NCBI GenBank assembly: GCA_003385605.1
Contig: QQUU01000004.1
Coordinates: 1 to 64,000 of the forward strand
Origin: Bacteroidota bacterium
GTDB taxonomy: Bacteria > Bacteroidota > Bacteroidia > Flavobacteriales > Schleiferiaceae
Direction of reading: 5' to 3'
Length of the DNA: 64,000 nt
In this document: positions 1 through 7,804 of the stretch, piece by piece
Numbering within the stretch: the first letter of the stretch is position 1
Layout of the letters: every line of letters starts with the position of its first letter
Notes under the pieces: model-generated
What the model was told of the DNA's origin: nothing
What the model saw: the letters and a program-made list of their open reading frames with translations, nothing else
The model's database searches: none
Made by a program: the position numbers and the translations under genes

Positions 1-1
1 G

Positions 2-994
2 AAACCACATAGCGTTGCAGTCATTGGTGGTGGGTCCTTCGGGACGGCCCTCACCAAAATCTTTAGTGATACCCTTGGGCATTGTGCCTGGTGGATGCAC
101 AACAGTGAAAGTGCGATGCATGTGATGCGCTATCACCACAATCCGCGCTATTTGAGTTCTGTTGGCTTTAAGCCGGAGGCCATTTCAGTATTCACCGACA
201 TTGAGGCGTGTGTGGCTGAGGCAGATATTGTAGTGCTTGCAGTGCCAAGCGCGTTTGTCAAAGAGGTGCTGGCAGATTTAGATCCAGCATTGCTCCGTAA
301 AAAGATTGTGGCCACTGCGATCAAGGGGATTATTCCCGATGAAAACATGATTGTAGGCCGATACTTAAACGAAATTCTTGAAGTTCCAGAAGAGCAGATA
401 GTAGTGATTACTGGCCCTTGTCACGCTGAGGAGATTGCCCTTGAGCGATTGAGCTACTTAACCGTTGCCGCTAGAGAAAAATCGGTCGCAAAAATGGTGG
501 CGCAATGCATGGAGAGTCACTACATGAAGTGCACCCTAAGCGACGATTTGTACGGGACGGAGTATGCTGCTGTTTTGAAGAACATTTATGCCATTGCCGC
601 TGGGATGTACCACGGTTTGGGCTACGGCGATAACTTCCAAGCGGTACTGATGAGCAACGCGGCTCGTGAGATGAACAGGTTCATGAAAGCGGTGAGCGAC
701 ACCAAGGTGAACATTAACAAGAGCGCTTATTTGGGCGATCTGTTGGTAACAGGCTACAGCCAATTTTCGCGCAACAGAATGCTCGGTAATATGCTGGGCA
801 AGGGCTACACCGTAAAAAGTGCTAAGGCAGAAATGACCATGGTTGCAGAAGGGTATTATGCCGTACCTTTAGTACATAAGCTTCGCAGAAAACGCGAAGT
901 AAAGATGCCAATCGTGAAAGCTGTTCATGCGGTTTTGTACGACGGGAAATCTGCGAAAAAAGAGATGGCAAAATTGGCCCAAAAACTAGGCTGA
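2..994 (+). CDS. gpsA: NAD(P)H-dependent glycerol-3-phosphate dehydrogenase, 5' end outside window
   Basis: This enzyme reduces dihydroxyacetone phosphate to sn-glycerol 3-phosphate in the cytoplasm, the first step of phospholipid synthesis. The reading frame is open from base 2 and already encodes the Rossmann nucleotide-binding loop (GGGSFGTAL at about bases 29-55), so the true start lies upstream of the window and the ATG at 95 is internal. Family landmarks downstream are the ITGPCHAEEIA segment, the substrate-binding KNIYAIAAG lysine region and the late GYGDN motif. The C-terminal half is the all-helical domain typical of GpsA. About 330 codons are present, close to the usual length, so only the first few residues are missing. 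A 54-base gap separates it from the next gene. Confidence 0.95.
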   Translation, partial: KPHSVAVIGGGSFGTALTKIFSDTLGHCAWWMHNSESAMHVMRYHHNPRYLSSVGFKPEAISVFTDIEACVAEADIVVLAVPSAFVKEVLADLDPALLRKKIVATAIKGIIPDENMIVGRYLNEILEVPEEQIVVITGPCHAEEIALERLSYLTVAAREKSVAKMVAQCMESHYMKCTLSDDLYGTEYAAVLKNIYAIAAGMYHGLGYGDNFQAVLMSNAAREMNRFMKAVSDTKVNINKSAYLGDLLVTGYSQFSRNRMLGNMLGKGYTVKSAKAEMTMVAEGYYAVPLVHKLRRKREVKMPIVKAVHAVLYDGKSAKKEMAKLAQKLG

Positions 995-1048
995 TTTAAA
1001 AACTTTGATAGAGTGAAGCCGTTATTTATTTCAGAATAAAATGATTCA

Positions 1049-1786
1049 ATGAAACGTATTCTTACCATTCTCTCACTAGCCTTTGCAACTTCACTCGCGG
1101 CCCAAGATGCTTCAACGATTTTAAAAAAGAGCGAGGCCTACTTACGCGGTGCGCAGAGCACAGCCGAGGTGAGCATTACTACGGTTCGTCCAGGTTGGCA
1201 GCGCACTATGGAGGCAAAGCTTTGGAACAAGGGCAATGAAAAGAGCTGTATTTTGATTCTAGGTCCGAAGCGTGACGCAGGCACAGTATTCATGAAGAAT
1301 GGGGAAGATATATGGAACTATGTCCCTGCCATCAAAAAGTTGGTGGCCTTGCCCGCAGCATTGGTTCAAAACTGGATGGGAACCGATATTTCTAACGATG
1401 CTTTAATAAACGCGGGCGCATTGACGGTAGACTATACCCCGTCACTAACCGGAAGTAAAGAAATTGCTGGAGAAGATTGTTGGGTGCTGGAGCTCATGCC
1501 GAAACCCGATGCGCCGGTGGTTTGGGGAAAGATTATTGCTTACATCGATAAGGATACGTACGTGCAATTGGGCGGCGAGTTTTACGACGAGGATGATTTT
1601 CTGATTACCGAAATGCGCGCATCTGAATTGACCAATTTTGACGGTCGTAAACTGCCAAAAGTCATTAAGATGATCCCTGCGGAGGAGCCGGAGAGCTATA
1701 CTGAGATTCGGTACAGCTATGTGGATTTTACCACACCAATACCGGATAGTTTCTTTACCAAAGCCAACATCAAAAACGTGAAATAA
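1049..1786 (+). CDS. Outer membrane lipoprotein-sorting (LolA-like) protein
   Basis: A 245-residue exported protein with a clear signal peptide (cleavage near SLAAQ, about residue 19). The fold inferred is the LolA/RseB-like half-barrel with a hydrophobic cavity; the 'IWNYVPAIKKLV' and 'NWMGTDISNDAL' segments (about residues 88-115) match the family usually labelled outer membrane lipoprotein-sorting protein. It would act in the periplasm, carrying a lipid or lipoprotein. Its stop overlaps the start of the next permease by one base (TAATG), and two permeases and an ATPase follow, so it is probably the periplasmic partner of that ABC machine. It is not canonical LolA, and the cargo is unknown. 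Confidence 0.85.
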   Translation: MKRILTILSLAFATSLAAQDASTILKKSEAYLRGAQSTAEVSITTVRPGWQRTMEAKLWNKGNEKSCILILGPKRDAGTVFMKNGEDIWNYVPAIKKLVALPAALVQNWMGTDISNDALINAGALTVDYTPSLTGSKEIAGEDCWVLELMPKPDAPVVWGKIIAYIDKDTYVQLGGEFYDEDDFLITEMRASELTNFDGRKLPKVIKMIPAEEPESYTEIRYSYVDFTTPIPDSFFTKANIKNVK

Positions 1787-2997
1787 TGCTCAAGCTTGCT
1801 TGGCGCAACATATGGAGGAACAAGGGACGGAGCGTTATCACCATCGCTGCAGTAATGTTCTGTGTCATCTTCGCCGTTGTGTTGCGCAGTTTCCAAGTGG
1901 GTGTTTGGGAGAACATGATTCACGAAATCATTGGAAACAATTTCGGATACCTTCAGATTCACGAGGAGGGTTTTTGGGGCGACCAGAGCTTGGACTTATC
2001 CATGGATCTAGCTTCAATGGATGAGCAGTCCTTACTTGAAACCGAAGGAGTAGACCACTTGATACCGCGGTTAGAAAGTTTTTCATTGCTGTACCACGGC
2101 GATAACACGAAGGGCTCTTTAGTGATGGGTATTGACCCTGGCATAGAGTTGCCCGGACTGCAACTGACTGATATGCTTCTTGAAGGTCGAAGTTTTTCTC
2201 GTGATGATAGCGTTATTGTAGTGTCTGAAGGATTAGCAAACTACTTCCATGTTGGACTCGGCGACACATTGCTATTCATGGGCCAAGGGTACCACGGCGC
2301 TACAGCCTATGGTGCATTTCCGATTGGAGGAATTGCTAGATTATCGAATCCAGAACTCAACAAACAGTTGGTACTTATGCCGTTGTCAAAAGCGCAATAC
2401 ATGTTCAATTGTGTGGATCGGGCAACAACGATGGTCGTGGCTCTCGAAGAGGATGCAGATTACGAGACTGTTCACGGTTCGTTGAATAGTCTTGAAGCCA
2501 CAGGACTTGAAATTCTTGAATGGAAAGAGCTCTTCCCAGAAATCGTTCAGACCATTGAAGTGGACATGTCTGGCGGTCGAATTTTTGTGACCATCTTGTA
2601 CTTCATTATCTCATTTGTCCTCTTAGGAACGGTCATTATGATGGTTGCAGAGCGTCAGCGAGAATTCGGGATTTTGGTAAGCATAGGAATGAAGAAAACG
2701 AAATTGGCCTTTGTTACCTTATTGGAGAACATCATGCTCATCATGAGTGGTGCAATTGTAGGTATGGCTGTGGTTAAGCCGGTCCAATTTTACTTCAAGT
2801 ACAACCCCATCGATCTTAGCGGTCAATGGAAAGAGACTATTGAGAAGTACAACTTTGAACCAAAAATATATTCCTCAACTTCATTTATTATCAACCTCAA
2901 TCACGGCACAATCATATTTGTAATTGGCGTATTGGTGAGTCTATATGCAGTTTGGAAGATCATGAAGTTGAATCCTATAGAAAGTATGCGCTCATGA
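1786..2997 (+). CDS. ABC transporter permease, FtsX/LolE/MacB type (first)
   Basis: A 403-residue inner-membrane permease. The N-terminus (LAWRNIWRNKGRS) precedes a first transmembrane helix at about residues 15-35, followed by a roughly 230-residue periplasmic domain and three helices near residues 265-395: the MacB_PCD plus FtsX layout. The 'QREFGILVSIGMKKTKL' coupling segment is the FtsX signature that contacts the ATPase. It starts in the stop codon of the LolA-like gene (TAATG) and its own stop overlaps the second permease (ATGA), indicating translational coupling. This topology extracts substrates from the outer leaflet of the inner membrane rather than moving them through a channel. 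Confidence 0.9.
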   Translation: MLKLAWRNIWRNKGRSVITIAAVMFCVIFAVVLRSFQVGVWENMIHEIIGNNFGYLQIHEEGFWGDQSLDLSMDLASMDEQSLLETEGVDHLIPRLESFSLLYHGDNTKGSLVMGIDPGIELPGLQLTDMLLEGRSFSRDDSVIVVSEGLANYFHVGLGDTLLFMGQGYHGATAYGAFPIGGIARLSNPELNKQLVLMPLSKAQYMFNCVDRATTMVVALEEDADYETVHGSLNSLEATGLEILEWKELFPEIVQTIEVDMSGGRIFVTILYFIISFVLLGTVIMMVAERQREFGILVSIGMKKTKLAFVTLLENIMLIMSGAIVGMAVVKPVQFYFKYNPIDLSGQWKETIEKYNFEPKIYSSTSFIINLNHGTIIFVIGVLVSLYAVWKIMKLNPIESMRS

Positions 2998-4214
2998 TTT
3001 TAAAAGTCGCTTGGCGCAATATCTGGCGCTCCCGAATTCGCTCCATCATTGTATTGAGTTCTATAGCTATCGGAATCTGGGCCGGTCTGTTGATTATTGG
3101 TTTTTCGTTTGGTATGAATAACGAGCGGACTGCAGCAGCCATTGGTGTCACTCTTGGTCATAGTCAAGCGCATAATGCTGAATTTCTTAATGATCCTAAG
3201 CCGGGTGCTGTGATTACTGATGAATCTCTGGAGCAATTGACAGCGGTCCTCGACGAGCAGCCGTTTGTCAAAGGATATGCGGTTCGTACGGTTCTTCAGG
3301 GAATGGTGGCATCACCAAAACAGACCAGAGCATCGAGATTTATCGGTGTGAACGCGGAAAGTGAACAAGAGGTAACCACAATTGCTAGCCATATGCTGGA
3401 AGGCGACTTCTTTGAAACCAAGGTGCGCAAGGGAGCAGTGATCAGTGAAAAATTGGCCGAGAAGATGGGTCTTGGAATGAAGAAGAAAATGGTACTGACC
3501 TTTCAGGACCACAATGGAGTCATTCACAAAGCCTCTTTCCGTGTCAGTGGTATCTATCGCACGTTGAATGCTACGTGGGATGAGTTCAACATCTACCTTC
3601 AGCAGAAAGATCTAGAACGACTGTTAGGCACTTCTCTCATTCATGAGGTGCTGATCAGCTATGACAAGAGCGAGGATACAGAGGAGAAGACTGCGGCAAT
3701 CAATGCAGAAATAGATGATGCTACCCTAGTGACTTCATGGAAAGAAAACAGTCCTGAATTAGGTGTGGCTGATGACATGATGGGGATTATGCTCGTTCTT
3801 GTTCTCGGTATTATTATGCTCGCCTTACTTTTTGGTATCATTAACAATATGCTGATGGCGGTTTTGGAGCGTCGTAGAGAGTTGGGGATGCTGATGGCTG
3901 TGGGCATGAATAAGCGCAAACTGTTTTTGATGATTCTTATCGAGACTCTAATGCTTGGTGTAGTTGCTGGACCCATTGGAATATTGATGGGGGATTTAAG
4001 CATTCGTGCTATGATGAATATTGGTATTGATTTGAGCACCCAAAAAGACGGATTAGCAGAGCTGGGGATACAAAGCACCATTTACCCGGAAATAGTACCT
4101 GAATTTTATTTGGTCGTAGCTGTAATGGTCATCATGACCGCATTAATTGCAGCATTGTTCCCGGCATACAAGGCATTGAAGTTAAACCCGGTTAGAGCCA
4201 TTAGAGGAAATTAA
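2994..4214 (+). CDS. ABC transporter permease, FtsX/LolE/MacB type (second)
   Basis: The second FtsX-type permease of the operon, about 406 residues from the ATG at 2994. That start overlaps the preceding stop as ATGA and gives the N-terminus MILKVAWRNIWRSRIRS, which parallels the first permease; an in-frame ATG at 2952 would only add residues inside the upstream gene. It has one N-terminal helix, a large periplasmic domain, and three C-terminal helices with the coupling segment 'RRRELGMLMAVGMNKRKL'. The two permeases differ enough to form a heterodimer like LolC/LolE. Their conserved ends (KLNPIESMRS and KLNPVRAIRGN) are typical of the family. Confidence 0.9.
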   Translation: MILKVAWRNIWRSRIRSIIVLSSIAIGIWAGLLIIGFSFGMNNERTAAAIGVTLGHSQAHNAEFLNDPKPGAVITDESLEQLTAVLDEQPFVKGYAVRTVLQGMVASPKQTRASRFIGVNAESEQEVTTIASHMLEGDFFETKVRKGAVISEKLAEKMGLGMKKKMVLTFQDHNGVIHKASFRVSGIYRTLNATWDEFNIYLQQKDLERLLGTSLIHEVLISYDKSEDTEEKTAAINAEIDDATLVTSWKENSPELGVADDMMGIMLVLVLGIIMLALLFGIINNMLMAVLERRRELGMLMAVGMNKRKLFLMILIETLMLGVVAGPIGILMGDLSIRAMMNIGIDLSTQKDGLAELGIQSTIYPEIVPEFYLVVAVMVIMTALIAALFPAYKALKLNPVRAIRGN

Positions 4215-4216
4215 GT

Positions 4217-4903
4217 ATGAGCAAAGCAGTTATTGAAGTAAGTGGGCTTCACAAAGTGTACGAAGGCGCTGTTCCTGTAAAGGCAGTGAACGGGATAGAT
4301 TTGACCATTACCGAAGGCGAGTTTACTGCACTCAAAGGTCCTTCGGGCTGTGGTAAAACCACGCTACTCAATCTTCTTGGTGGTTTAGACCAACCCACTT
4401 CGGGATCTATACTCATTGACGGCACCGACATCACCGCACTCTCAGACAATGAGCTTATTGATTTTAGATTGCACAACATCGGGTTCGTTTTCCAAGCCTA
4501 TAACCTTATTCCTGTGCTCAGTGCAACAGAGAATGTGAGCTTCATCATGCTGCTGCAAGACCGCCCAAAGGAAGAGCGATTGGCACGTGCCGAGCAGCTC
4601 TTGAAGGCAGTGGGCTTGGAAGGGAAGGAAGATAAGCGTCCGGGCCAGCTCTCTGGGGGGCAGCAGCAGCGTGTGGCCGTGGCCCGTGCCCTGGCATCCA
4701 AGCCGAAATTTGTCTTGGCAGACGAGCCTACCGCGAACTTGGATTCTGAAAGCACCTCGAAATTGCTGGATATTATGGAGCAGCTGAATGCTCAAGAAAA
4801 CATGACGTTTGTCTTCGCGACCCACGACGATAGAGTCATTGCAAAGGCCAAAAGAGTGGTCAGTATCAGCGACGGTAAGGTCATTAGCGATACGGCAAAA
4901 TAA
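4217..4903 (+). CDS. ABC transporter ATP-binding protein, LolD/MacB type
   Basis: A 228-residue ATPase subunit beginning two bases after the second permease. Walker A is GPSGCGKTT (about residues 40-48), the Q-loop lies in GFVFQAYNL, the signature motif is LSGGQQQRV, Walker B is FVLADEP and the switch histidine is in ATHDD. The length and the '[13 protein letters not shown]' insertion are typical of the LolD/MacB subfamily, which powers FtsX-type permeases. With the three genes upstream it completes an export or extraction machine of LolA-like protein, two permeases and ATPase. The substrate cannot be read from the sequence. Confidence 0.92.
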   Translation: MSKAVIEVSGLHKVYEGAVPVKAVNGIDLTITEGEFTALKGPSGCGKTTLLNLLGGLDQPTSGSILIDGTDITALSDNELIDFRLHNIGFVFQAYNLIPVLSATENVSFIMLLQDRPKEERLARAEQLLKAVGLEGKEDKRPGQLSGGQQQRVAVARALASKPKFVLADEPTANLDSESTSKLLDIMEQLNAQENMTFVFATHDDRVIAKAKRVVSISDGKVISDTAK

Positions 4904-4920
4904 AAGTTAACTTGGCGGGT

Positions 4921-5583
4921 ATGGATGCACCTATGATTCCTTACCAGCCGTGGCCTTCAAATTCAGAGGAGGCCCTCAAACTCTTCGAACAGTTCGAGAA
5001 AAACCTCAGTACTAGACGCAGCGTTCGGGAATATTCTAGCGCGCCTGTTTCAAAGGAGCAAATCGAAGCATTGATTTCATTGGCAGCGAGTGCGCCGAGC
5101 GGTGCCAACAAGCAACCGTGGCACTTTGTCGCCGTTCAAGATCCCGAGGTTAAAAGGCAGATTCGCGAGGCAGCTGAAGAAGAGGAAAAAGCCTTTTACG
5201 GAGGTCGCGCTTCAGAAGAGTGGCTCGATGATCTCAAGCCCTTTGCCACGAACTGGCAAAAGCCTTTCCTTGAAGATGCTCCGTGGCTTATCGTAGTGTT
5301 TCGCAAGAACTATGATGTGAATGGAGACGGAAGCAAGGCGAAGAATTACTACGTGCAGGAGAGCGTAGGCATTGCCTGTGGATTCTTAATAGCCGCCATC
5401 CATGCAGCGGGCTTAAGCACCTTGACGCATACGCCATCACCTATGGGATTCTTGTCAAAGATTCTTGGTCGCCCACAGAACGAAAAGCCCTTTTTATTGC
5501 TTCCGGTTGGGTATGCGAAGGATAATGTTGAGGTTCCGGATATCTCTAAAAAAGAATTGGACCAGATCACCGATTTTATCTGA
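4921..5583 (+). CDS. Nitroreductase family protein
   Basis: A flavin (FMN)-dependent oxidoreductase of the nitroreductase superfamily, about 220 residues. 'RRSVREYSSAPVSKEQIEALI' and 'SAPSGANKQPWHF' (about residues 30-75) form the FMN phosphate- and ring-binding region, and 'GIACGFLIAAIHAAGLSTL' (about 150-170) the second FMN segment. The ATG at 4921 is preferred; a TTG nine bases upstream and an ATG at 4933 are alternatives. The gene starts shortly after the ABC ATPase and may be cotranscribed with it. The natural substrate is unknown; members reduce nitroaromatics, quinones or dehalogenate iodotyrosine. Confidence 0.88.
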   Translation: MDAPMIPYQPWPSNSEEALKLFEQFEKNLSTRRSVREYSSAPVSKEQIEALISLAASAPSGANKQPWHFVAVQDPEVKRQIREAAEEEEKAFYGGRASEEWLDDLKPFATNWQKPFLEDAPWLIVVFRKNYDVNGDGSKAKNYYVQESVGIACGFLIAAIHAAGLSTLTHTPSPMGFLSKILGRPQNEKPFLLLPVGYAKDNVEVPDISKKELDQITDFI

Positions 5584-5606
5584 CCTTTGTCAAAATTCTC
5601 AGAGAC

Positions 5607-5933
5607 ATGTTTGAAGGTACCTCTATTCAGTTTGTAGTTGATGCAGCAGAAGTTCGCGATGAGCTAAATGCTGGAGGCCTGAATTGGCCAATTATTAAGA
5701 TTCTTGGTGGTGAGGAAGACGAGGATAAGGATCCTGAGGACATGAGCGTCTCCAATACAGGAGTTGCTATTTACATTGATAGCATCGACCTGATCTTGAA
5801 AGAGCGCGTTGAAAAGGCCAAAGAAATTGTCACGACGGTCGCGCGTATGATTCAATACTTCAACGAACGCAACGAGACGGCGGTTCTGTTCTTCCACACG
5901 AGCTGGCAATCGTATTTGGTCAAGGAGGATTAA
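5607..5933 (+). CDS. Small acidic protein of unknown function
   Basis: A 108-residue protein that I do not recognise. It has no signal peptide or membrane segment; the middle is strongly acidic (ILGGEEDEDKDPEDM, about residues 32-46), followed by a predicted helix (ILKERVEKAKEIVTTVARMI) and an aromatic tail. Its size, codon pattern and position 24 bases after the nitroreductase support a real gene rather than an antisense shadow. It is convergent with uvrC, and the two stop codons overlap by four bases, leaving no room for a terminator between them. Confidence 0.6.
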   Translation: MFEGTSIQFVVDAAEVRDELNAGGLNWPIIKILGGEEDEDKDPEDMSVSNTGVAIYIDSIDLILKERVEKAKEIVTTVARMIQYFNERNETAVLFFHTSWQSYLVKED

Positions 5934-7729
5934 TCCTTCAAGTGGGTCTGTAGGAGTTTCGCCTTTTGCAAACCGACACATTCTACGAGCGCCTCGAAAG
6001 GTGCTTCCTTCACCTTCTTTACGCTTTTAAACTTGCGCATTAATGATTTGATGGTCTCAGGGCCAATGCCTTTTATACCGTCCAATTCACTTTTATAAGC
6101 CCCCTTGCTTCGGCGGTTTCTGTGGTGGCTCAACGAGAACCTGTGCGCTTCGTCGCGTGCCTGCTGAATGATCTTCAGTGTTTCACTTCGTTTGTCGAGA
6201 TAGAGCGGGTACGGATCCCCTGGAAAGTAGATTTCTTCCAAGCGTTTCGCAATGCCAATAATGGTAATCTTACCTCGAAGTCCCAGTCGTTCGAGCGAAC
6301 TCAGCGCAGCACTTAACTGGCCTTTACCCCCATCAATAACAATCAACTGTGGAAGCGGCTCTCCCTCGTCCAACAGGCGTCTGTACCTCCTGTGTACAAC
6401 CTCTTCCATGGAAGCGAAATCGTCGGGTCCTTCGACTGTTTTGATGTTGAACTTTCGGTAGTCTTTTTTCGATGGCTTCCCGTTTTTAAAGACGACACAA
6501 GCCGATGCAGGATTGGTTCCTTGGATGTTCGAGTTGTCAAAACACTCAAGGTGACGAGGTTCCTCCGGCATGCGCAAATCCGTCTTCATCTGGGTCATGA
6601 TGCGCTTTACGTGGCGGTCGGGATCAACAATCTGAATATTCTTGAGCTTCTCCTGACGGTAGTACATCGCATTCTTAATGCTGAGGTCAATGAGTTTCTT
6701 CTTCTCCCCTTTCTGCGGTACTGCAAATTCAACCCCTTCGAGCTCTAGGGCAACAGGGTGAGAGGTGAATACACGACGGGAGGTGGAACCAAACAAATCG
6801 CGTATCTCAGGTATGGCCAGGTGTAAGAAGTCTTGCGGCTCTTCCTCAAGCTTCTTTTTCATCTCCACGGTATAGCTCTGAACGATGGCGCCTTCAACAA
6901 TCTTTAGGTAGTTGACGTACCCAAATTCAGCATCCATACTTACACTGAATACATCAATATTGGTCATACGGAAGCTCACTACCGTGCTCTTCGCAGCATA
7001 CTTTTCGATGGCGTCCAAGCGCTCCTTGCAGTACTGGGCCTGCTCAAACTCGAGGTTGGCAGCATGGCTGGCCATTCGTTCTTTGAGGTTGCGTTTTACC
7101 TCACCCAGCTGTCCTTTGATGATCTTCCGAGCAGCATCGACATCTGCGTTATAGTCCGCTTCACTTTGGAGGTCTTCACACGGCCCTTTGCAATTCCCAA
7201 TGTGGTACTCAAGACACAGTTTAAACTTTCCTTTCTCAATGTTTTCCTCACTCAGAAGGTACTTGCAGGTACGCGTTGGGTACATCTGCTTGATCAGCTC
7301 AAGCACTGCTTTCATTGCTTTTACTGATGGGTACGGACCGTAGTACTCACTGCCGTCACGCTTGATGTTGCGCAGTCCATAGATCCTAGGAAAGCGCTCT
7401 TTTCGTATAGTGATGTATGGGTAGCTCTTATCGTCCTTTAGGTTGATGTTGTAGCGCGGTTGGTGCTCCTTGATGAGGTTATTTTCAAGCAACAAGGCAT
7501 CTCCTTCTGAATCTGTGATGATGGTTCGGATATCGACCACCTTCTTTACCATGACGGCGATACGAGCGCTGGTCACACTCTTGGTAAAATAGCTACTGAC
7601 GCGCTTTTTCAGGTCTTTCGCCTTCCCGATGTATAGGATGTTCCCGTCCTTATCAATGTGCTGGTAGACCCCCGGTTTATGCGGCAGGGTCTTGAGCAGA
7701 TTTTGAATGTGTACGGGTGTGTTTGCCAT
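5930..7729 (-). CDS. uvrC: Excinuclease ABC subunit C
   Basis: The dual-incision nuclease of nucleotide excision repair, 599 residues, as expected for the family. The N-terminal GIY-YIG domain (KPGVYQHIDKDGNILYIGKA, about residues 18-37) makes the 3' cut; a UVR motif for UvrB contact lies near LEFEQAQYCKERLDAI (about 212-227); the C-terminal RNase H-like half ('LIVIDGGKGQL', 'RDEAHRFS') makes the 5' cut, and tandem helix-hairpin-helix elements end the protein (GIKGIGPETIKSLM). The start is the ATG at 7729, five bases after a TATCTTTA box, so the message may have almost no leader. The cluster on this strand upstream is separated by a strong terminator. Confidence 0.97.
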   Translation of the reverse strand: MANTPVHIQNLLKTLPHKPGVYQHIDKDGNILYIGKAKDLKKRVSSYFTKSVTSARIAVMVKKVVDIRTIITDSEGDALLLENNLIKEHQPRYNINLKDDKSYPYITIRKERFPRIYGLRNIKRDGSEYYGPYPSVKAMKAVLELIKQMYPTRTCKYLLSEENIEKGKFKLCLEYHIGNCKGPCEDLQSEADYNADVDAARKIIKGQLGEVKRNLKERMASHAANLEFEQAQYCKERLDAIEKYAAKSTVVSFRMTNIDVFSVSMDAEFGYVNYLKIVEGAIVQSYTVEMKKKLEEEPQDFLHLAIPEIRDLFGSTSRRVFTSHPVALELEGVEFAVPQKGEKKKLIDLSIKNAMYYRQEKLKNIQIVDPDRHVKRIMTQMKTDLRMPEEPRHLECFDNSNIQGTNPASACVVFKNGKPSKKDYRKFNIKTVEGPDDFASMEEVVHRRYRRLLDEGEPLPQLIVIDGGKGQLSAALSSLERLGLRGKITIIGIAKRLEEIYFPGDPYPLYLDKRSETLKIIQQARDEAHRFSLSHHRNRRSKGAYKSELDGIKGIGPETIKSLMRKFKSVKKVKEAPFEALVECVGLQKAKLLQTHLKD

Positions 7730-7734
7730 TGAGG

Positions 7735-7742
7735 TAAAGATA
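7735..7742 (-). promoter_or_regulatory. Candidate -7 box of uvrC, almost at the start codon
   Basis: Read on the minus strand, TATCTTTA (consensus TAnnTTTG) is followed by five bases and then the uvrC ATG. Transcription starting at the usual distance would begin at or next to the start codon. The first base of the box is the last base of the T-tract of the upstream terminator. No good -33 TTG was seen because that region is the terminator hairpin, so support is limited. Confidence 0.4.
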
Positions 7743-7772
7743 AAAAAACCCGGCTCCCTGTGGGGAGCCGGG
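7742..7772 (-). terminator. Intrinsic terminator of the T9SS type B gene
   Basis: A perfect 10-base-pair GC-rich stem (7749-7758 with 7763-7772, loop 7759-7762) followed on the minus strand by seven T residues. It lies 32 bases after the stop of the secreted-protein gene and directly before uvrC. Confidence 0.9.
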
Positions 7773-7804
7773 CTGTGTTCGCGTGTTAAGCGAGTGGGGA
7801 CATT

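Noticed and set aside
3659-4081. 140-codon minus-strand frame inside the second permease
   Set aside because: Shadow of transmembrane helices; no start context or homology signal.
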